This document shows, piece by piece, positions 55,454 to 64,000 of a stretch of 64,000 bases of DNA. The notes below the pieces were generated by a model that saw only the letters and a program-made list of their open reading frames with translations, ran no database searches and was not told the DNA's origin. Within the stretch, counting starts at the first letter, position 1. Each line of letters begins with the position of its first letter. The position numbers and the translations under genes are program-made. Source of the DNA: Bacillota bacterium (GTDB lineage: Bacteria; Bacillota; Clostridia; Lachnospirales; Lachnospiraceae); NCBI GenBank assembly GCA_023392615.1, contig JAEVYT010000041.1, positions 198,999 to 262,998 of the forward strand. The letters are read 5' to 3'.

Positions 55454-56224
55454 TTATAATACACTCTTAAGGAAGTTAATCGCTTTTTCATTCTTAGGAT
55501 TTTCAAATACTTCTTGCGGAGTACCCTCTTCCAGTAACATTCCATCCGCCATGAAAACAACTCGATCAGCAACCTCACGGGCAAATCCCATCTCATGTGT
55601 AACAACCAGCATTGTCATACCCTGTTTTGCAAGAGATTTCATAACATTAAGAACTTCACCAACAAGTTCAGGATCAAGAGCACTGGTAGGCTCATCAAAA
55701 AGCATAATCTCGGGCTCCATAGCAAGAGCTCTTGCTATAGCAACACGCTGTTGCTGTCCACCGGATAATTTTGATGGATATTCGTTTAATTTATCCGATA
55801 GTCCTACTTTTGCAATCAAATCCTGAGCAAGTTTCATTGCATCATTCTTTGATTTTTTACGAACAGACATTGGAGCAATCATAACATTCTCCAGTACTGT
55901 CTTATGCGGAAACAAATTAAATCTCTGGAATACCATTCCCATCTCTAAGAGCATAGCCTTTTGCTTATCCGCTGCAATTCGATGTAATGTTTTATTATGC
56001 TCTCTATGAAGAAATAATTCATCATTAATAAATATCTTTCCGCTTGTAATCTTCTCCAACTGATTTAAGGAACGAAGGTAAGTCGATTTACCGGCTCCGG
56101 AAGGTCCGATGATACAGATAACTTCACCCTTCTTTACTTCCAGATTAATATCTTTCAGCACTTCCAACGCTCCAAATGACTTACTAACATGCTCTGTTTT
56201 TAATATATATTCATATTCGCTCAT
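55454..56224 (-). CDS. Polar amino acid ABC transporter ATP-binding protein (GlnQ-like)
   Basis: A 256-residue ATPase of the PAAT family. Walker A GPSGAGKST, Q-loop MVFQRFNLFPH, signature KLSGGQQQRVA, Walker B IMLFDEPTSALD and VTHEMGFAREVADRV are canonical. It begins nine bases after the permease gene. Confidence 0.94.
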   Translation of the reverse strand: MSEYEYILKTEHVSKSFGALEVLKDINLEVKKGEVICIIGPSGAGKSTYLRSLNQLEKITSGKIFINDELFLHREHNKTLHRIAADKQKAMLLEMGMVFQRFNLFPHKTVLENVMIAPMSVRKKSKNDAMKLAQDLIAKVGLSDKLNEYPSKLSGGQQQRVAIARALAMEPEIMLFDEPTSALDPELVGEVLNVMKSLAKQGMTMLVVTHEMGFAREVADRVVFMADGMLLEEGTPQEVFENPKNEKAINFLKSVL

Positions 56225-56233
56225 AGCTGCCTC

Positions 56234-57274
56234 CTATTCATAAATTGAGAGTCTCTTCTCAACTTTACCAAAGATATATGTAAATATCGCAGTTATGATC
56301 AGATAAATGATAAGAGCCGGTATAAATACCAAATAATTACCTTCACTTGTCATAATTGTTTTTGAAATCGTCGTAATATCCATCAGTGAGATTGCAAATA
56401 CCAACGAAACATCCTTTATCATCATAACGAATTCATTACACAAAGGCGGTATCATTCTTCGAATTGACTGAGGAATAATAATCTTGCCCATTGTTTGTGC
56501 GTAATTCATTCCCAATGCTTTTGCTGCTTCATGCTGTCCTTTGTCAATTGATTGTATCGCTGCACGAACAATCTCTGCACAATAAGCAGCAGAGTTTAAG
56601 GAGAAAGCAATTAACGCTGCTAAGAATGCTCCCTTGTATACTGCTTCACCATCTACATTACTGAACAATCCGCTCCAGGAAAATCCAAATATCTGCGGTA
56701 CAGAAAAATAAACCACAAAGAGCTGAATCAGTAATGGTGTTCCTCGAAAGAAAAAGATATACGCACTACATAATTTGCTGATAACGATATTCTTAGATAT
56801 TTTACCAATTGCTAAAAATACACTCAATACAAAACCTATTATGATTGATAAAGTAGTAAGAAGTAAAGTTAGCTTCGCTCCATGCAAGAGATTTTGCCCA
56901 CAACCAAGCATTCTATATGTATAATTCACCATCTGACCGCTAAACTTAGTAACTCCCTTATCCGCTTTGTAAATATGACCGCCAAAACCCAGATAAGATT
57001 CCTTTACTGCTTCTGCTCCTGCAGTGGAGAACGAGATGTAGTTAATCACACCCAAATCATTATACGTAGTAGTTAAACGCTTAATCTTACTTTTATTATC
57101 TTTTTCTATCAGCTGATGAACTTTAGTAGAAGCCTGATTTAACATTTCATCCTTCGATGGCTTCATCAAGGAAAGGGTTACTATTGCAGCCAAAACTGCC
57201 AATACAACAACGGCAACTATTTTTGATGAACGTCTCCATTTTTTAATGTCAACTATCCTATTTATAATCTTCAT
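56234..57274 (-). CDS. Polar amino acid ABC transporter permease with an N-terminal extracytoplasmic extension
   Basis: A 346-residue protein, longer than the usual 220 or so for this family. Residues 1-40 form a basic start and one membrane anchor. About 41-125 are a polar, probably external segment, and the HisM/GlnP-type permease domain follows from about 130 (EAAKALGMNYAQTMGKIIIP is the ATPase-contact motif). It sits between binding-protein and ATPase genes. The role of the extension is unknown. Confidence 0.9.
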   Translation of the reverse strand: MKIINRIVDIKKWRRSSKIVAVVVLAVLAAIVTLSLMKPSKDEMLNQASTKVHQLIEKDNKSKIKRLTTTYNDLGVINYISFSTAGAEAVKESYLGFGGHIYKADKGVTKFSGQMVNYTYRMLGCGQNLLHGAKLTLLLTTLSIIIGFVLSVFLAIGKISKNIVISKLCSAYIFFFRGTPLLIQLFVVYFSVPQIFGFSWSGLFSNVDGEAVYKGAFLAALIAFSLNSAAYCAEIVRAAIQSIDKGQHEAAKALGMNYAQTMGKIIIPQSIRRMIPPLCNEFVMMIKDVSLVFAISLMDITTISKTIMTSEGNYLVFIPALIIYLIITAIFTYIFGKVEKRLSIYE

Positions 57275-57313
57275 CCTTTATACCTGCTAACTCGCTTTTT
57301 TAGTGTATCTTTA

Positions 57314-58189
57314 TTATTTTGTTGATTTAAACCAAGCTGCATAATTGTCATCGAGGAATCCTTCGGATTTTAATTCTGCAACTGCTTTATTTATCGCTGC
57401 CTGAAGAGCTGTATTATTCTTACCCATAGCAACACCGAATTGTTCCGGCTGGCTATCATCCTGGAATGCTTTCACATATTTATCAGGAGATTTAGCAAGA
57501 TATCCGTCTGCAACTGTGGAATCAACAACAACTGCATCTACTTCCTTATTCTCTAACTGAGTGAAGCAGGTAGTAACCTTTTCGTTTGCAGAGATAGTAC
57601 ACTTAATCGTACCTGTACTCTTAAGATCAGACATCTTAACATCTGAGGTAGTTTCTTTTTGAACGGCAAGTGTCATTCCATCCAAATCTGTGAAGCTTTT
57701 GATTTTTCCAGTAAAGTCAGGACGTACAACTACTGCCTGATAATTATTTATGTACGGATCAGAGAAAAGCATCGTTTCTTTTCTATCATTGGTAATAGTT
57801 ACAGCTGAGATTACAACATCATAATTCTTATCGATACCAGCAAAAATACCATCCCAAGCAGTATTAATAAAATTGACCTTTAAACCGAGCTTATCTGCAA
57901 CTGCAGTAGCAAAATCAACATCAAATCCTACCGGTGTTTTTCCGTCTTCAGCAAAATCCTCAAAAGGAGGATATCCTATTTCCACACCCACGGTTAAGGT
58001 TCCATCTTGCTTGAGTTTTACACCAGACATATCAATTGGTGCAGTAGTCGGTGTTGTAGCTGCATCCACCGCTGCTACTGTTGGAGTTGTTCCTGTTGTC
58101 GGTGTATCTGATTTCTCTTTCGTTCCACAGCCTGCTAATGAAAATACCATCGCTGTAGCTAATGCAAATGCTAAAAATCTTTTTTTCAT
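57314..58189 (-). CDS. Polar amino acid ABC transporter substrate-binding lipoprotein
   Basis: 291 residues from the ATG at 58189, which has TAGGAGG upstream; the longer frame to 58222 lacks a site. Lipobox SLAGC (Cys21), then a Thr/Pro/Ala-rich linker of about 30 residues, then a family 3 solute-binding domain (VGVEIGYPPFEDF, GFDVDFATAVADKLGL, FSDPYINNYQAVVV). The amino acid is not certain. Confidence 0.93.
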   Translation of the reverse strand: MKKRFLAFALATAMVFSLAGCGTKEKSDTPTTGTTPTVAAVDAATTPTTAPIDMSGVKLKQDGTLTVGVEIGYPPFEDFAEDGKTPVGFDVDFATAVADKLGLKVNFINTAWDGIFAGIDKNYDVVISAVTITNDRKETMLFSDPYINNYQAVVVRPDFTGKIKSFTDLDGMTLAVQKETTSDVKMSDLKSTGTIKCTISANEKVTTCFTQLENKEVDAVVVDSTVADGYLAKSPDKYVKAFQDDSQPEQFGVAMGKNNTALQAAINKAVAELKSEGFLDDNYAAWFKSTK

Positions 58190-58254
58190 AATTTTTCCTC
58201 CTAATAAAAATAGGAGTCCCACTATAATTAGTCAAACTCCTTCGCCATAATGAA

Positions 58255-58283
58255 AAATTAGCACATCTTCTTTTCTCTGTCAA
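58255..58283 (-). promoter_or_regulatory. Candidate promoter of the polar amino acid ABC operon
   Basis: On the minus strand TTGACA (58278-58283) is followed after 17 bases by TAATTT (58255-58260), a weak -10. It lies about 65 bases before the binding-protein start. Confidence 0.5.
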
Positions 58284-58471
58284 TAGATATTAGGAAAAAT
58301 ACTTTATAAATTTAATTTGTTACAGTGGGACAACTTTAAAATTTTAAACTATCGCATCCCTAAATCAAGAAAATAAGCTTATCTAGGTTAATTTTTGTAA
58401 ATTTAGGAATTCTTCTATCTATTTTGTATATATTTGATTTCCCATTCAATTAAGGGACAATTATATCTTTT

Positions 58472-59380
58472 TTATTTCAAACGAGTTTCCATCCTTAATA
58501 AGTTAATTCTATTTTCCGAAATAAATAGCCCTACCAATATCAAACCGGCACCAAATACCGCAATACCTGTTAGGCTCTCGTGTAAAATTAATCTTGAGGT
58601 TAGAACTGTTATTACCGGAACCATATAAATATAGATACTGGTTCGTACTGCTCCCAATATTTTCACTGCATAATTCCAGGTTACAAAACAGAGTGCTGAT
58701 GCTCCTATTCCGAGAAATGCAATATTCAATATATTCATCGGTTTAATGAATGGCACCGGACTAAATTCAAATCCAAATAGAAACATTGCTGGTATCATGG
58801 TGAAAATTCCATAAACAAAGGTTCTCCTTGTTGCCTGAATGGTGTTGTAACCATATCCACTGATTTGCTTAGTAAGTACAGAATAACAAGCCCATACGAA
58901 CGCCGCCAACAAAGCCAAGATATCCCCTAATGGGTTTAAATGTACTTTCGAACCATTAAAGCTAACAAAATAAATTCCAATCATCGCAATTACGAATCCG
59001 ACATAAAAGTTACCGTGTAAATCATCCTTATTTTTTAAGAAGATCCTTGATAGTATCGCTGTAAAAAAAGGTGCTACAGTAATAATTACTCCTACATTCG
59101 ATGCTAATGTATAAGTCAAAGCAATGTTCTCAAGCATATAATACATGCCTATACCGCAAATCCCTGCAAGTATAAATGTTACTTCATGTCTTCGTTCTTT
59201 AACCTTCATCCTATGCGGATATACCCCTAGTAATACAATCAGACCTATCAAAAATCGGTAAAACAGTATCTCCATCGGTTGAAAATCACGCAATAAAATC
59301 TTCGTAGATATATAGGTAGTTGCCCATAAAACAATGGTAATAAACGCTAAGATATGCCCTTTTGAATCTTCATTTTTCAT
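58472..59380 (-). CDS. EamA/DMT family transporter
   Basis: A 302-residue membrane protein with ten hydrophobic segments in two EamA halves (LWATTYISTKILL at the start; GDILALLAAFVWACYSVLTK opening the second half). Members export or import amino acids and metabolites. It begins 15 bases after the AraC gene, so it is probably regulated by it. Substrate unknown. Confidence 0.9.
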   Translation of the reverse strand: MKNEDSKGHILAFITIVLWATTYISTKILLRDFQPMEILFYRFLIGLIVLLGVYPHRMKVKERRHEVTFILAGICGIGMYYMLENIALTYTLASNVGVIITVAPFFTAILSRIFLKNKDDLHGNFYVGFVIAMIGIYFVSFNGSKVHLNPLGDILALLAAFVWACYSVLTKQISGYGYNTIQATRRTFVYGIFTMIPAMFLFGFEFSPVPFIKPMNILNIAFLGIGASALCFVTWNYAVKILGAVRTSIYIYMVPVITVLTSRLILHESLTGIAVFGAGLILVGLFISENRINLLRMETRLK

Positions 59381-59395
59381 AATGCTACTCCTGTT

Positions 59396-60241
59396 TTACT
59401 TATTCTCTTTATTTAGAAAGATTTCGCGATATGTTCCAGGCGTTAACCCAATAAACATATTAAAAAAATTAGTGAAATGACTTTGATCTGAAAATCCAGT
59501 CTTAAGTGCAACCTCAATCGGTGCAATCCCTTGCTCTAGCAAATACTTTGCCTTATTCACACGTACCGTTTGAAGATATCGGTAAGGAGTCACACCCTTC
59601 CCCTTTGTAAAGGCACGCAACAAAGTAGATTTACTTAGATTCGTGCATTTACAAAGCTGTTCCAGATAAATAGGCTCCGCATAATGCTGCTCCATGTAAT
59701 TACACGCCTCTTCGATTTCCATAGAGCATTCTGGGATACAACTGTCAAAGGGCTGGCCATACTTTTCTATAATTCTGCTTATTAATAACAAAAGATTTTC
59801 TTCTTTCTCGAAATCCTGCGTTCCATCCATTATGGTTTTATGTAATAATTGTATATAACAAGCTAATTCCTCATCCCTCACAACATTTACCGAAAATCCG
59901 GGTAGCTCCTGCTTACCGGTTAATTCTTCGGTCAATTCCATCATAACCTGTTTCGAGATATTAATTCCTCTATAATTCATTGGCCTATCACCAAATTGAG
60001 AACAGGCATGATTATCACCAGGATTAAATAGTATAATATCTCCCTGATTGACTGTATACACCTTCCCCTTTGTTGACAACTGACGCTGCCCATCTTCCAT
60101 ATACCCAATTACAAAGTATTCATGAAAATGATTTGGAAATCCTTGAACGACCCCGCCCAAATGATAAGCTTCTATTCGCAAATCTTCATCATAGCAAATT
60201 GTACGTGTTTCTTTCTTCATTCTGAAATCCATCTCCTTCAA
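59396..60241 (-). CDS. AraC family regulator with N-terminal cupin
   Basis: A 281-residue protein. The N-terminal cupin (about 25-110: FPNHFHEYFVIGYMEDGQRQ, ILFNPGDNHACSQFG) precedes a C-terminal AraC domain (about 180-278; LSKSTLLRAFTKGKGVTPYR and TGFSDQSHFTNFFNMFIGLT). It heads a two-gene unit with the EamA exporter, an arrangement common for amino-acid exporters. Confidence 0.9.
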   Translation of the reverse strand: MKEMDFRMKKETRTICYDEDLRIEAYHLGGVVQGFPNHFHEYFVIGYMEDGQRQLSTKGKVYTVNQGDIILFNPGDNHACSQFGDRPMNYRGINISKQVMMELTEELTGKQELPGFSVNVVRDEELACYIQLLHKTIMDGTQDFEKEENLLLLISRIIEKYGQPFDSCIPECSMEIEEACNYMEQHYAEPIYLEQLCKCTNLSKSTLLRAFTKGKGVTPYRYLQTVRVNKAKYLLEQGIAPIEVALKTGFSDQSHFTNFFNMFIGLTPGTYREIFLNKENK

Positions 60242-60404
60242 ACACTATCGTCCACATTAGCCAGTTTCATCTCCTCCGGCCGATTACTATATCATTGTAT
60301 CTCTATACTATCATCATTTCTTGTATAATATCTTCATAATGATTTATTTTTGAAGATAATTCTTTATTAAAGGGAATGCGTTATATTCTCTCATAATAAG
60401 AAAA

Positions 60405-60432
60405 GAGCGTTCCACCGTTTCGTGTTACGCTC
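60405..60432 (-). terminator. Terminator of the siroheme reductase gene
   Basis: On the minus strand GAGCGT and ACGCTC pair, with an inner GTG/CAC. TTTTCTT follows. It lies 15 bases after the stop codon. Confidence 0.75.
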
Positions 60433-60446
60433 ATAATTACAGCTTA

Positions 60447-62039
60447 TTATATTAAAACCTTTTTCACCTCATCCAAACCCACTCTTATGACAAAATCATA
60501 AAATGTTTCTTCATTTTGGCGACGCATTTTGAAAAATAGTAAAATCTTTTCTATCACAATATGTGCTTCGGTTGATTTTACACGGCAGCCTAAGTTCTCA
60601 GCAAATCTTCCTTCATTTTTTAAGGAACCACCTACCCATATCGTAAATCCTTCCTCAGTACCAATTTCTGTTTTGACCAGTGCACCCTGAAGGCTGATGT
60701 CCGCAATTTGTTTTTGTCCGCAGGAATTCGGGCAACCGGTAATATGAATTCGTACCGGTGTATCGAGTTGTACGTTGCTCTTCAAATATTTGATAATATG
60801 CGCTGCTCTTTGCTTTGTTTCTACAATAGCCAAGTTACAGTATTCTTTTCCTGTGCAAGCAATCATGTGTCCTGCAAAAGTTTCCGGACTTGGGGAAAAT
60901 CGTTTCAATATATCCTTCCTTAATAAAGATGGTAATTTATCGTTATTAATTCCTGATATTATGATATTTTGTGATAATGTCGTTCTAAGAGAACCATCTC
61001 CGTATTCTTTGGCAATCTCACCCAACTGTTGTAACTCCTCTGCAGTAATTTCTCCAAGCAATACATGAATTCCGATATAACTTTTATTCTCCTGTCTTTG
61101 AGGATGGACACCATAAAAGTAGGAGGCATTCCAATCAATCAGTTTATCGTCACCGCTGCTTTCCATGTGACCGATTAATTCTACCAATTTATCTTTAAAC
61201 CGTTCAGCTCCCCAATCTGCCATCAGAAACTTTAACCTGGAATGATTTCTTTTTTCTCTGTATCCATAATCCCTGAATATTGTACATACTCCAACTGCTA
61301 CTTTTAATATCTCATCCGGTTTAACAAACACATCCAGTCTTTGTGCAAACATAGGATTTGCCGATAGCCCACCGCCAACCCATACATGAAATCCGCAAAT
61401 CTTATTGCCATTAATTACTTTTGTTGCAGGTGTAAAAGCCAAATCATTAATTCTTGCATGCGCCGGATTATTGATACCGGAAGATATTGATATCTTGAAT
61501 TTACGAGGAAGATTAGAAAAATCTTTATTAAGTAGAAAGAATCGATTTACTTCCTGCACGATGTTTGTTGTGTCAATTAGTTCATCCTTATCAATCCCTG
61601 CAAGGGGATTACCGACTATCGTTCTTGGACAATCACCACAGGCTTCAAAGGAACTCAATCCACATGCTTCTAGCCTGTTAAATATCTCCGGCAGATCTTC
61701 AATCTGAATCCAGTGGAATTGTATCGCACCTCTTGTAGTTATGTTTGCCCTTCCACGGCCAAAATCTTTTGCAATTCCTGCTAACACCTCGACTTGTTGA
61801 ACATAAACAATTCCGGTATTAATCCGAACTCTCAGCATAAAATAACCGTTTCTTGGTTTTTGTTCATACACTCCAGCCCATTTCAATCGATTCATATCCT
61901 CAGGCGTAATGGAAGAATATCCTTCCCTAGAATATTTATCCACTATTGTTTTTATCACATCCAACCCATCTTTTTTGAGTTTGATATATTCCACGTCATT
62001 TAAATTATCCTTATTTGACCAGCTTGCTTCATAAGCCAT
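60447..62039 (-). CDS. Siroheme-dependent nitrite/sulfite reductase
   Basis: About 530 residues from the ATG at 62039 (GGCAGGG upstream); the frame opens 30 codons earlier without support. Two ferredoxin-like half domains (VRINTGIVYVQQVEVLAGIA; LGEITAEELQQLGEIA) and the Fe-S/siroheme ligands in ACTGKEYCNLA and ITGCPNSCGQ (CX5C...CX3C) are present. It carries out six-electron reduction of nitrite or sulfite in the cytoplasm. No electron-donor or siroheme genes adjoin, so the substrate is undecided; the sequence resembles ferredoxin-nitrite reductase. Confidence 0.88.
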   Translation of the reverse strand: MAYEASWSNKDNLNDVEYIKLKKDGLDVIKTIVDKYSREGYSSITPEDMNRLKWAGVYEQKPRNGYFMLRVRINTGIVYVQQVEVLAGIAKDFGRGRANITTRGAIQFHWIQIEDLPEIFNRLEACGLSSFEACGDCPRTIVGNPLAGIDKDELIDTTNIVQEVNRFFLLNKDFSNLPRKFKISISSGINNPAHARINDLAFTPATKVINGNKICGFHVWVGGGLSANPMFAQRLDVFVKPDEILKVAVGVCTIFRDYGYREKRNHSRLKFLMADWGAERFKDKLVELIGHMESSGDDKLIDWNASYFYGVHPQRQENKSYIGIHVLLGEITAEELQQLGEIAKEYGDGSLRTTLSQNIIISGINNDKLPSLLRKDILKRFSPSPETFAGHMIACTGKEYCNLAIVETKQRAAHIIKYLKSNVQLDTPVRIHITGCPNSCGQKQIADISLQGALVKTEIGTEEGFTIWVGGSLKNEGRFAENLGCRVKSTEAHIVIEKILLFFKMRRQNEETFYDFVIRVGLDEVKKVLI

Positions 62040-62139
62040 ATTGATAACCCTGCCTTTCCACAAATTTTCTAAAGTATCATTGAAGCATACCATACTAATC
62101 ATGATAATTATGTTGCTTGGGCTACACATTTTATAGCTG

Positions 62140-62958
62140 TTATAAGTTTAAATATGTGTCCTTAACTAGAAGTGCATCTTTTTCAACCAAGGGACCTTCT
62201 AATATCACACAACCCTTCACCTCAAAATCCTTTAACGCTTTTAAAAGATTAATAAAATTGAAATCACTATCTTTAAGTGGAAGATGATGCTTTTCACCCT
62301 TTTCATCATAATGAATACCACCTAGATGAATATGCATATCATCAAGTGCGTTTCTTCCGAGCTCATCCTGAATGTATTGTAATATTTTAGCAAAATCCTG
62401 ATAAGTTTTTAATGCTCCATTTCCTCTTGCATGTACATGAGCAAAATCAATACAGGGTTTACAGGTTTTCACCTCTTTACATAAAGAAACCAACTCTTCT
62501 ACTGTACCAAATTGAGTTCTCTTACCGGTCGTCTCCAATCGATAGTCAATTCCATTATCCGGAAGCTTGAGTAGGTTTTCTTTAATCCTCTGATATGTAT
62601 CTTCTTTTGATTCGTTTAGATAAAATCCGGGATGAAAGATTAAACTCCGTCCCTCAACCATAGATAATCCTTCTGCTCCTTTTATAATTCTTTGAATAGA
62701 TTGTTCCTGTTTTTCTATATCCTCTGCATTCAGATTAATATAGTAGGAGCCATGTGCTGATAAATAGAACTCGTTTTCTAATTTACTTTCTAAAATACGA
62801 TCCATGTTATTTTGCGTAACATTTACACTGCGAACAAATAGGAGTTCCATTGCATCTAGTCCAATTGATTTCGCATACTGAATTCCCAAAGCATAATTCA
62901 TATTTTTTAATCCGCTATAGATGGGTAGCCCTGATATTCCAAATATTAGTTTTTCCAT
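62140..62958 (-). CDS. Endonuclease IV-like TIM-barrel protein
   Basis: A 272-residue AP-endonuclease family 2 protein. Metal-ligand-type residues are seen in LSAHGSYYINLN, LIFHPGFYL, RLETTGK, CIDFAHVHARG, HIHLGGIHYDEKG and VILEGPL. These suit a trinuclear zinc site as in endonuclease IV, so it may repair abasic sites. Some members of this superfamily are sugar isomerases. GGAG precedes the ATG. Confidence 0.85.
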   Translation of the reverse strand: MEKLIFGISGLPIYSGLKNMNYALGIQYAKSIGLDAMELLFVRSVNVTQNNMDRILESKLENEFYLSAHGSYYINLNAEDIEKQEQSIQRIIKGAEGLSMVEGRSLIFHPGFYLNESKEDTYQRIKENLLKLPDNGIDYRLETTGKRTQFGTVEELVSLCKEVKTCKPCIDFAHVHARGNGALKTYQDFAKILQYIQDELGRNALDDMHIHLGGIHYDEKGEKHHLPLKDSDFNFINLLKALKDFEVKGCVILEGPLVEKDALLVKDTYLNL

Positions 62959-63011
62959 TTATTGCTCCATTTCTGTCTCAAATTGTTGTCCGAATTATAG
63001 TAAGGTTAGTA

Positions 63012-63338
63012 TTAAGCTCTTCCCGTAAAATTAAGACCAACCGTGCCAATTAAAATCATAGTAATAAATATGATCTTGGATAGACTTAAGGATTCCTTAA
63101 AACATATCACCCCTATTACTTCAATTGCTGTAATTCCAAGACCTGACCATATCGCATATACCACACCGATATCTAAGCGTTTTAGAGTCATGGATAAAAA
63201 AACTAGACTTAGTACATAGGAAGACAACATTATGACAGTTTTAAAGTCAATTAAGTTATGAATCACTTTAAGTAATGATGTTCCAATAACTTCAAATATA
63301 ATAGCTAGGCACAAAAACAACCAACTCATTCTAGTCAC
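63012..63338 (-). CDS. Small multidrug resistance (SMR/EmrE-type) transporter
   Basis: A 108-residue protein with four membrane helices. The essential membrane glutamate of the family is in FLCLAIIFEVIGTSLLK (Glu16), and AIWSGLGITAIEVIGV is typical of helix 3. It exports cationic compounds or guanidinium in exchange for protons as a dimer. No second SMR gene is adjacent. Confidence 0.9.
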   Translation of the reverse strand: MTRMSWLFLCLAIIFEVIGTSLLKVIHNLIDFKTVIMLSSYVLSLVFLSMTLKRLDIGVVYAIWSGLGITAIEVIGVICFKESLSLSKIIFITMILIGTVGLNFTGRA

Positions 63339-63545
63339 CTCTATTCACATTAACACTTATTCCAAATTACGTAATATGTTTTTCCAATTGTAACATTGCC
63401 ATTTCAATGCGTCAAATTCTTTCTATTTCATAAGAATTCATATATTTCCACATAGCAATGTAACATTGTGTCATATTTTGTCATATCATGAATTGTAATA
63501 TAATTTCGTTATCATATTACCAAGAAAAATGGAGAGGTGTTTCAA

Positions 63546-64000
63546 ATGAGTGATTTTAAGAATAGTTCATCGAAAGGTTATTCGTATTACAACGTTAGTT
63601 CCAAATCAGGCAGTAGTTCCAGTAGATCTGATTACAGCAAAAACTATAGCAAGAGCAAATGCCATAAGAAACCATCCAAATGTTATAGCTTGCCCTTTGA
63701 TATATCATACTTTAAGCCTTATTTAGATTTTGCAAATGCTCCATGCTGCAAATCCTATAGTAAATCATCAAGTAGTTCATCAAGTAGTACCTATAGTAGC
63801 TCGAGTGATAGTTCTTCCAGTAAATCTCATAGTAGTTCCTATAGTGATCCATTTAGTAAGTCTTCAAGCTCTGACAGCAGTATCTACAATCCTTGTGGTA
63901 GCTCCTCCAGTAAGTCTTCAAGCTCTGACAGCAGTATCTACAATCCTTGTGGTAGCTCCTCCAGTAAGTCTTCAAGCTCTGACAGCAGTATCTACAATCC
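63546..64000 (+). CDS. Serine-rich repetitive protein (partial, runs out at right edge)
   Basis: The start is an ATG behind GGAGAGGTG. About 151 residues are visible, over 40% serine, with Lys, Tyr, Asp and a few Cys-containing motifs (KCHKKPSKCYSL, APCCKSYS). The C-terminal part is three copies, the last cut, of an 18-residue unit (KSSSSDSSIYNPCGSSSS-like). No signal peptide is seen. The composition resembles low-complexity spore-coat or surface proteins, but I do not recognise a family. Confidence 0.7.
   Translation, partial: MSDFKNSSSKGYSYYNVSSKSGSSSSRSDYSKNYSKSKCHKKPSKCYSLPFDISYFKPYLDFANAPCCKSYSKSSSSSSSSTYSSSSDSSSSKSHSSSYSDPFSKSSSSDSSIYNPCGSSSSKSSSSDSSIYNPCGSSSSKSSSSDSSIYN
63855..64000 (+). 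repeat. Exact 54-bp tandem repeat inside the serine-rich gene
   Basis: The unit starting AGTAAGTCTTCAAGC begins at 63855, 63909 and 63963. The visible copies are identical, and the last is cut by the window end. The 54-bp length keeps the reading frame (18 codons). Confidence 0.95.

Noticed and set aside
63855..64000. CRISPR array suggested by regular 54-bp repeats
   Set aside because: The repeats are directly tandem with no spacers, and they keep an open reading frame.

Overview
The window is an AT-rich, tightly packed stretch of a low-GC Gram-positive chromosome. Strong GGAGG ribosome binding sites, lipoprotein signal peptides, Csp-type subtilisins, an Lsa-type ABC-F protein, PucR/TetR/AraC regulators and cytoplasmic xylan-degrading glycosidases all point to an anaerobic, plant-polysaccharide-degrading member of the Clostridia, most likely Lachnospiraceae (Lachnoclostridium/Clostridium phytofermentans-like). 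That placement is an inference from protein character, not from a database search. I saw no rRNA, tRNA, CRISPR array, insertion sequence or prophage.

Layout. 1-5.8 kb: the end of a chemotaxis operon (cheY, cheA, minus strand), a TetR regulator, and an AraC regulator divergent from a GH120 beta-xylosidase. 5.8-15.6 kb: ten minus-strand genes for the late part of B12 synthesis (cbiA, cobT, cobU, cobS, a cobU-like gene, cobC, cbiB, cobD, cbiP, cobA). A cobalamin riboswitch precedes them, and its leader contains a 30-codon ORF followed directly by a terminator. 15.7-19.8 kb: msrA, a luxE/luxC-like fatty-acid reductase pair and a small lipoprotein with an odd start region. 20-24 kb: a siderophore ABC importer with a consensus Fur box. 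24.4-29.7 kb: an ornithine-cyclodeaminase-type protein, a short-chain dehydrogenase, a GH43 glycosidase, and a TetR/EFR1-ferredoxin operon whose promoter is covered by a duplicated operator.

29.7-39.3 kb: a catabolic-looking region. It holds a permease and FAD oxidoreductase unit, an operon of two D-2-hydroxyacid dehydrogenases, an AEC carrier and an aminotransferase, a divergent PucR regulator and a two-cysteine racemase. Three intergenic copies of a dyad, TGGACA-N3-TGTMCM, appear to tie these units into one regulon. 39.5-42.6 kb: an ABC importer of the TrpXYZ kind. 42.7-47.9 kb: a signalling block with an EAL-HDOD protein, a PocR-domain protein, a TetR regulator with its palindrome, and a hybrid histidine kinase. 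48.1-51.6 kb: two tandem Csp-like subtilisins. 51.7-54 kb: a MORN-like protein and an Lsa-type ABC-F gene with a structured leader and a 27-codon upstream ORF. 54.4-63.3 kb: a PhzF protein, a polar amino acid ABC importer, an AraC/EamA pair, a siroheme reductase, an endonuclease-IV-like protein and an SMR exporter. At the right edge a serine-rich protein with exact 54-bp repeats runs out of the window.

Together the genes suit an anaerobe that hydrolyses xylo-oligosaccharides inside the cell, salvages or completes B12, scavenges iron and amino acids, and resists ribosome-targeting antibiotics. The least explained parts are the PucR-linked hydroxy/amino-acid regulon, the luxEC pair without luciferase, and the two leaders carrying small ORFs.
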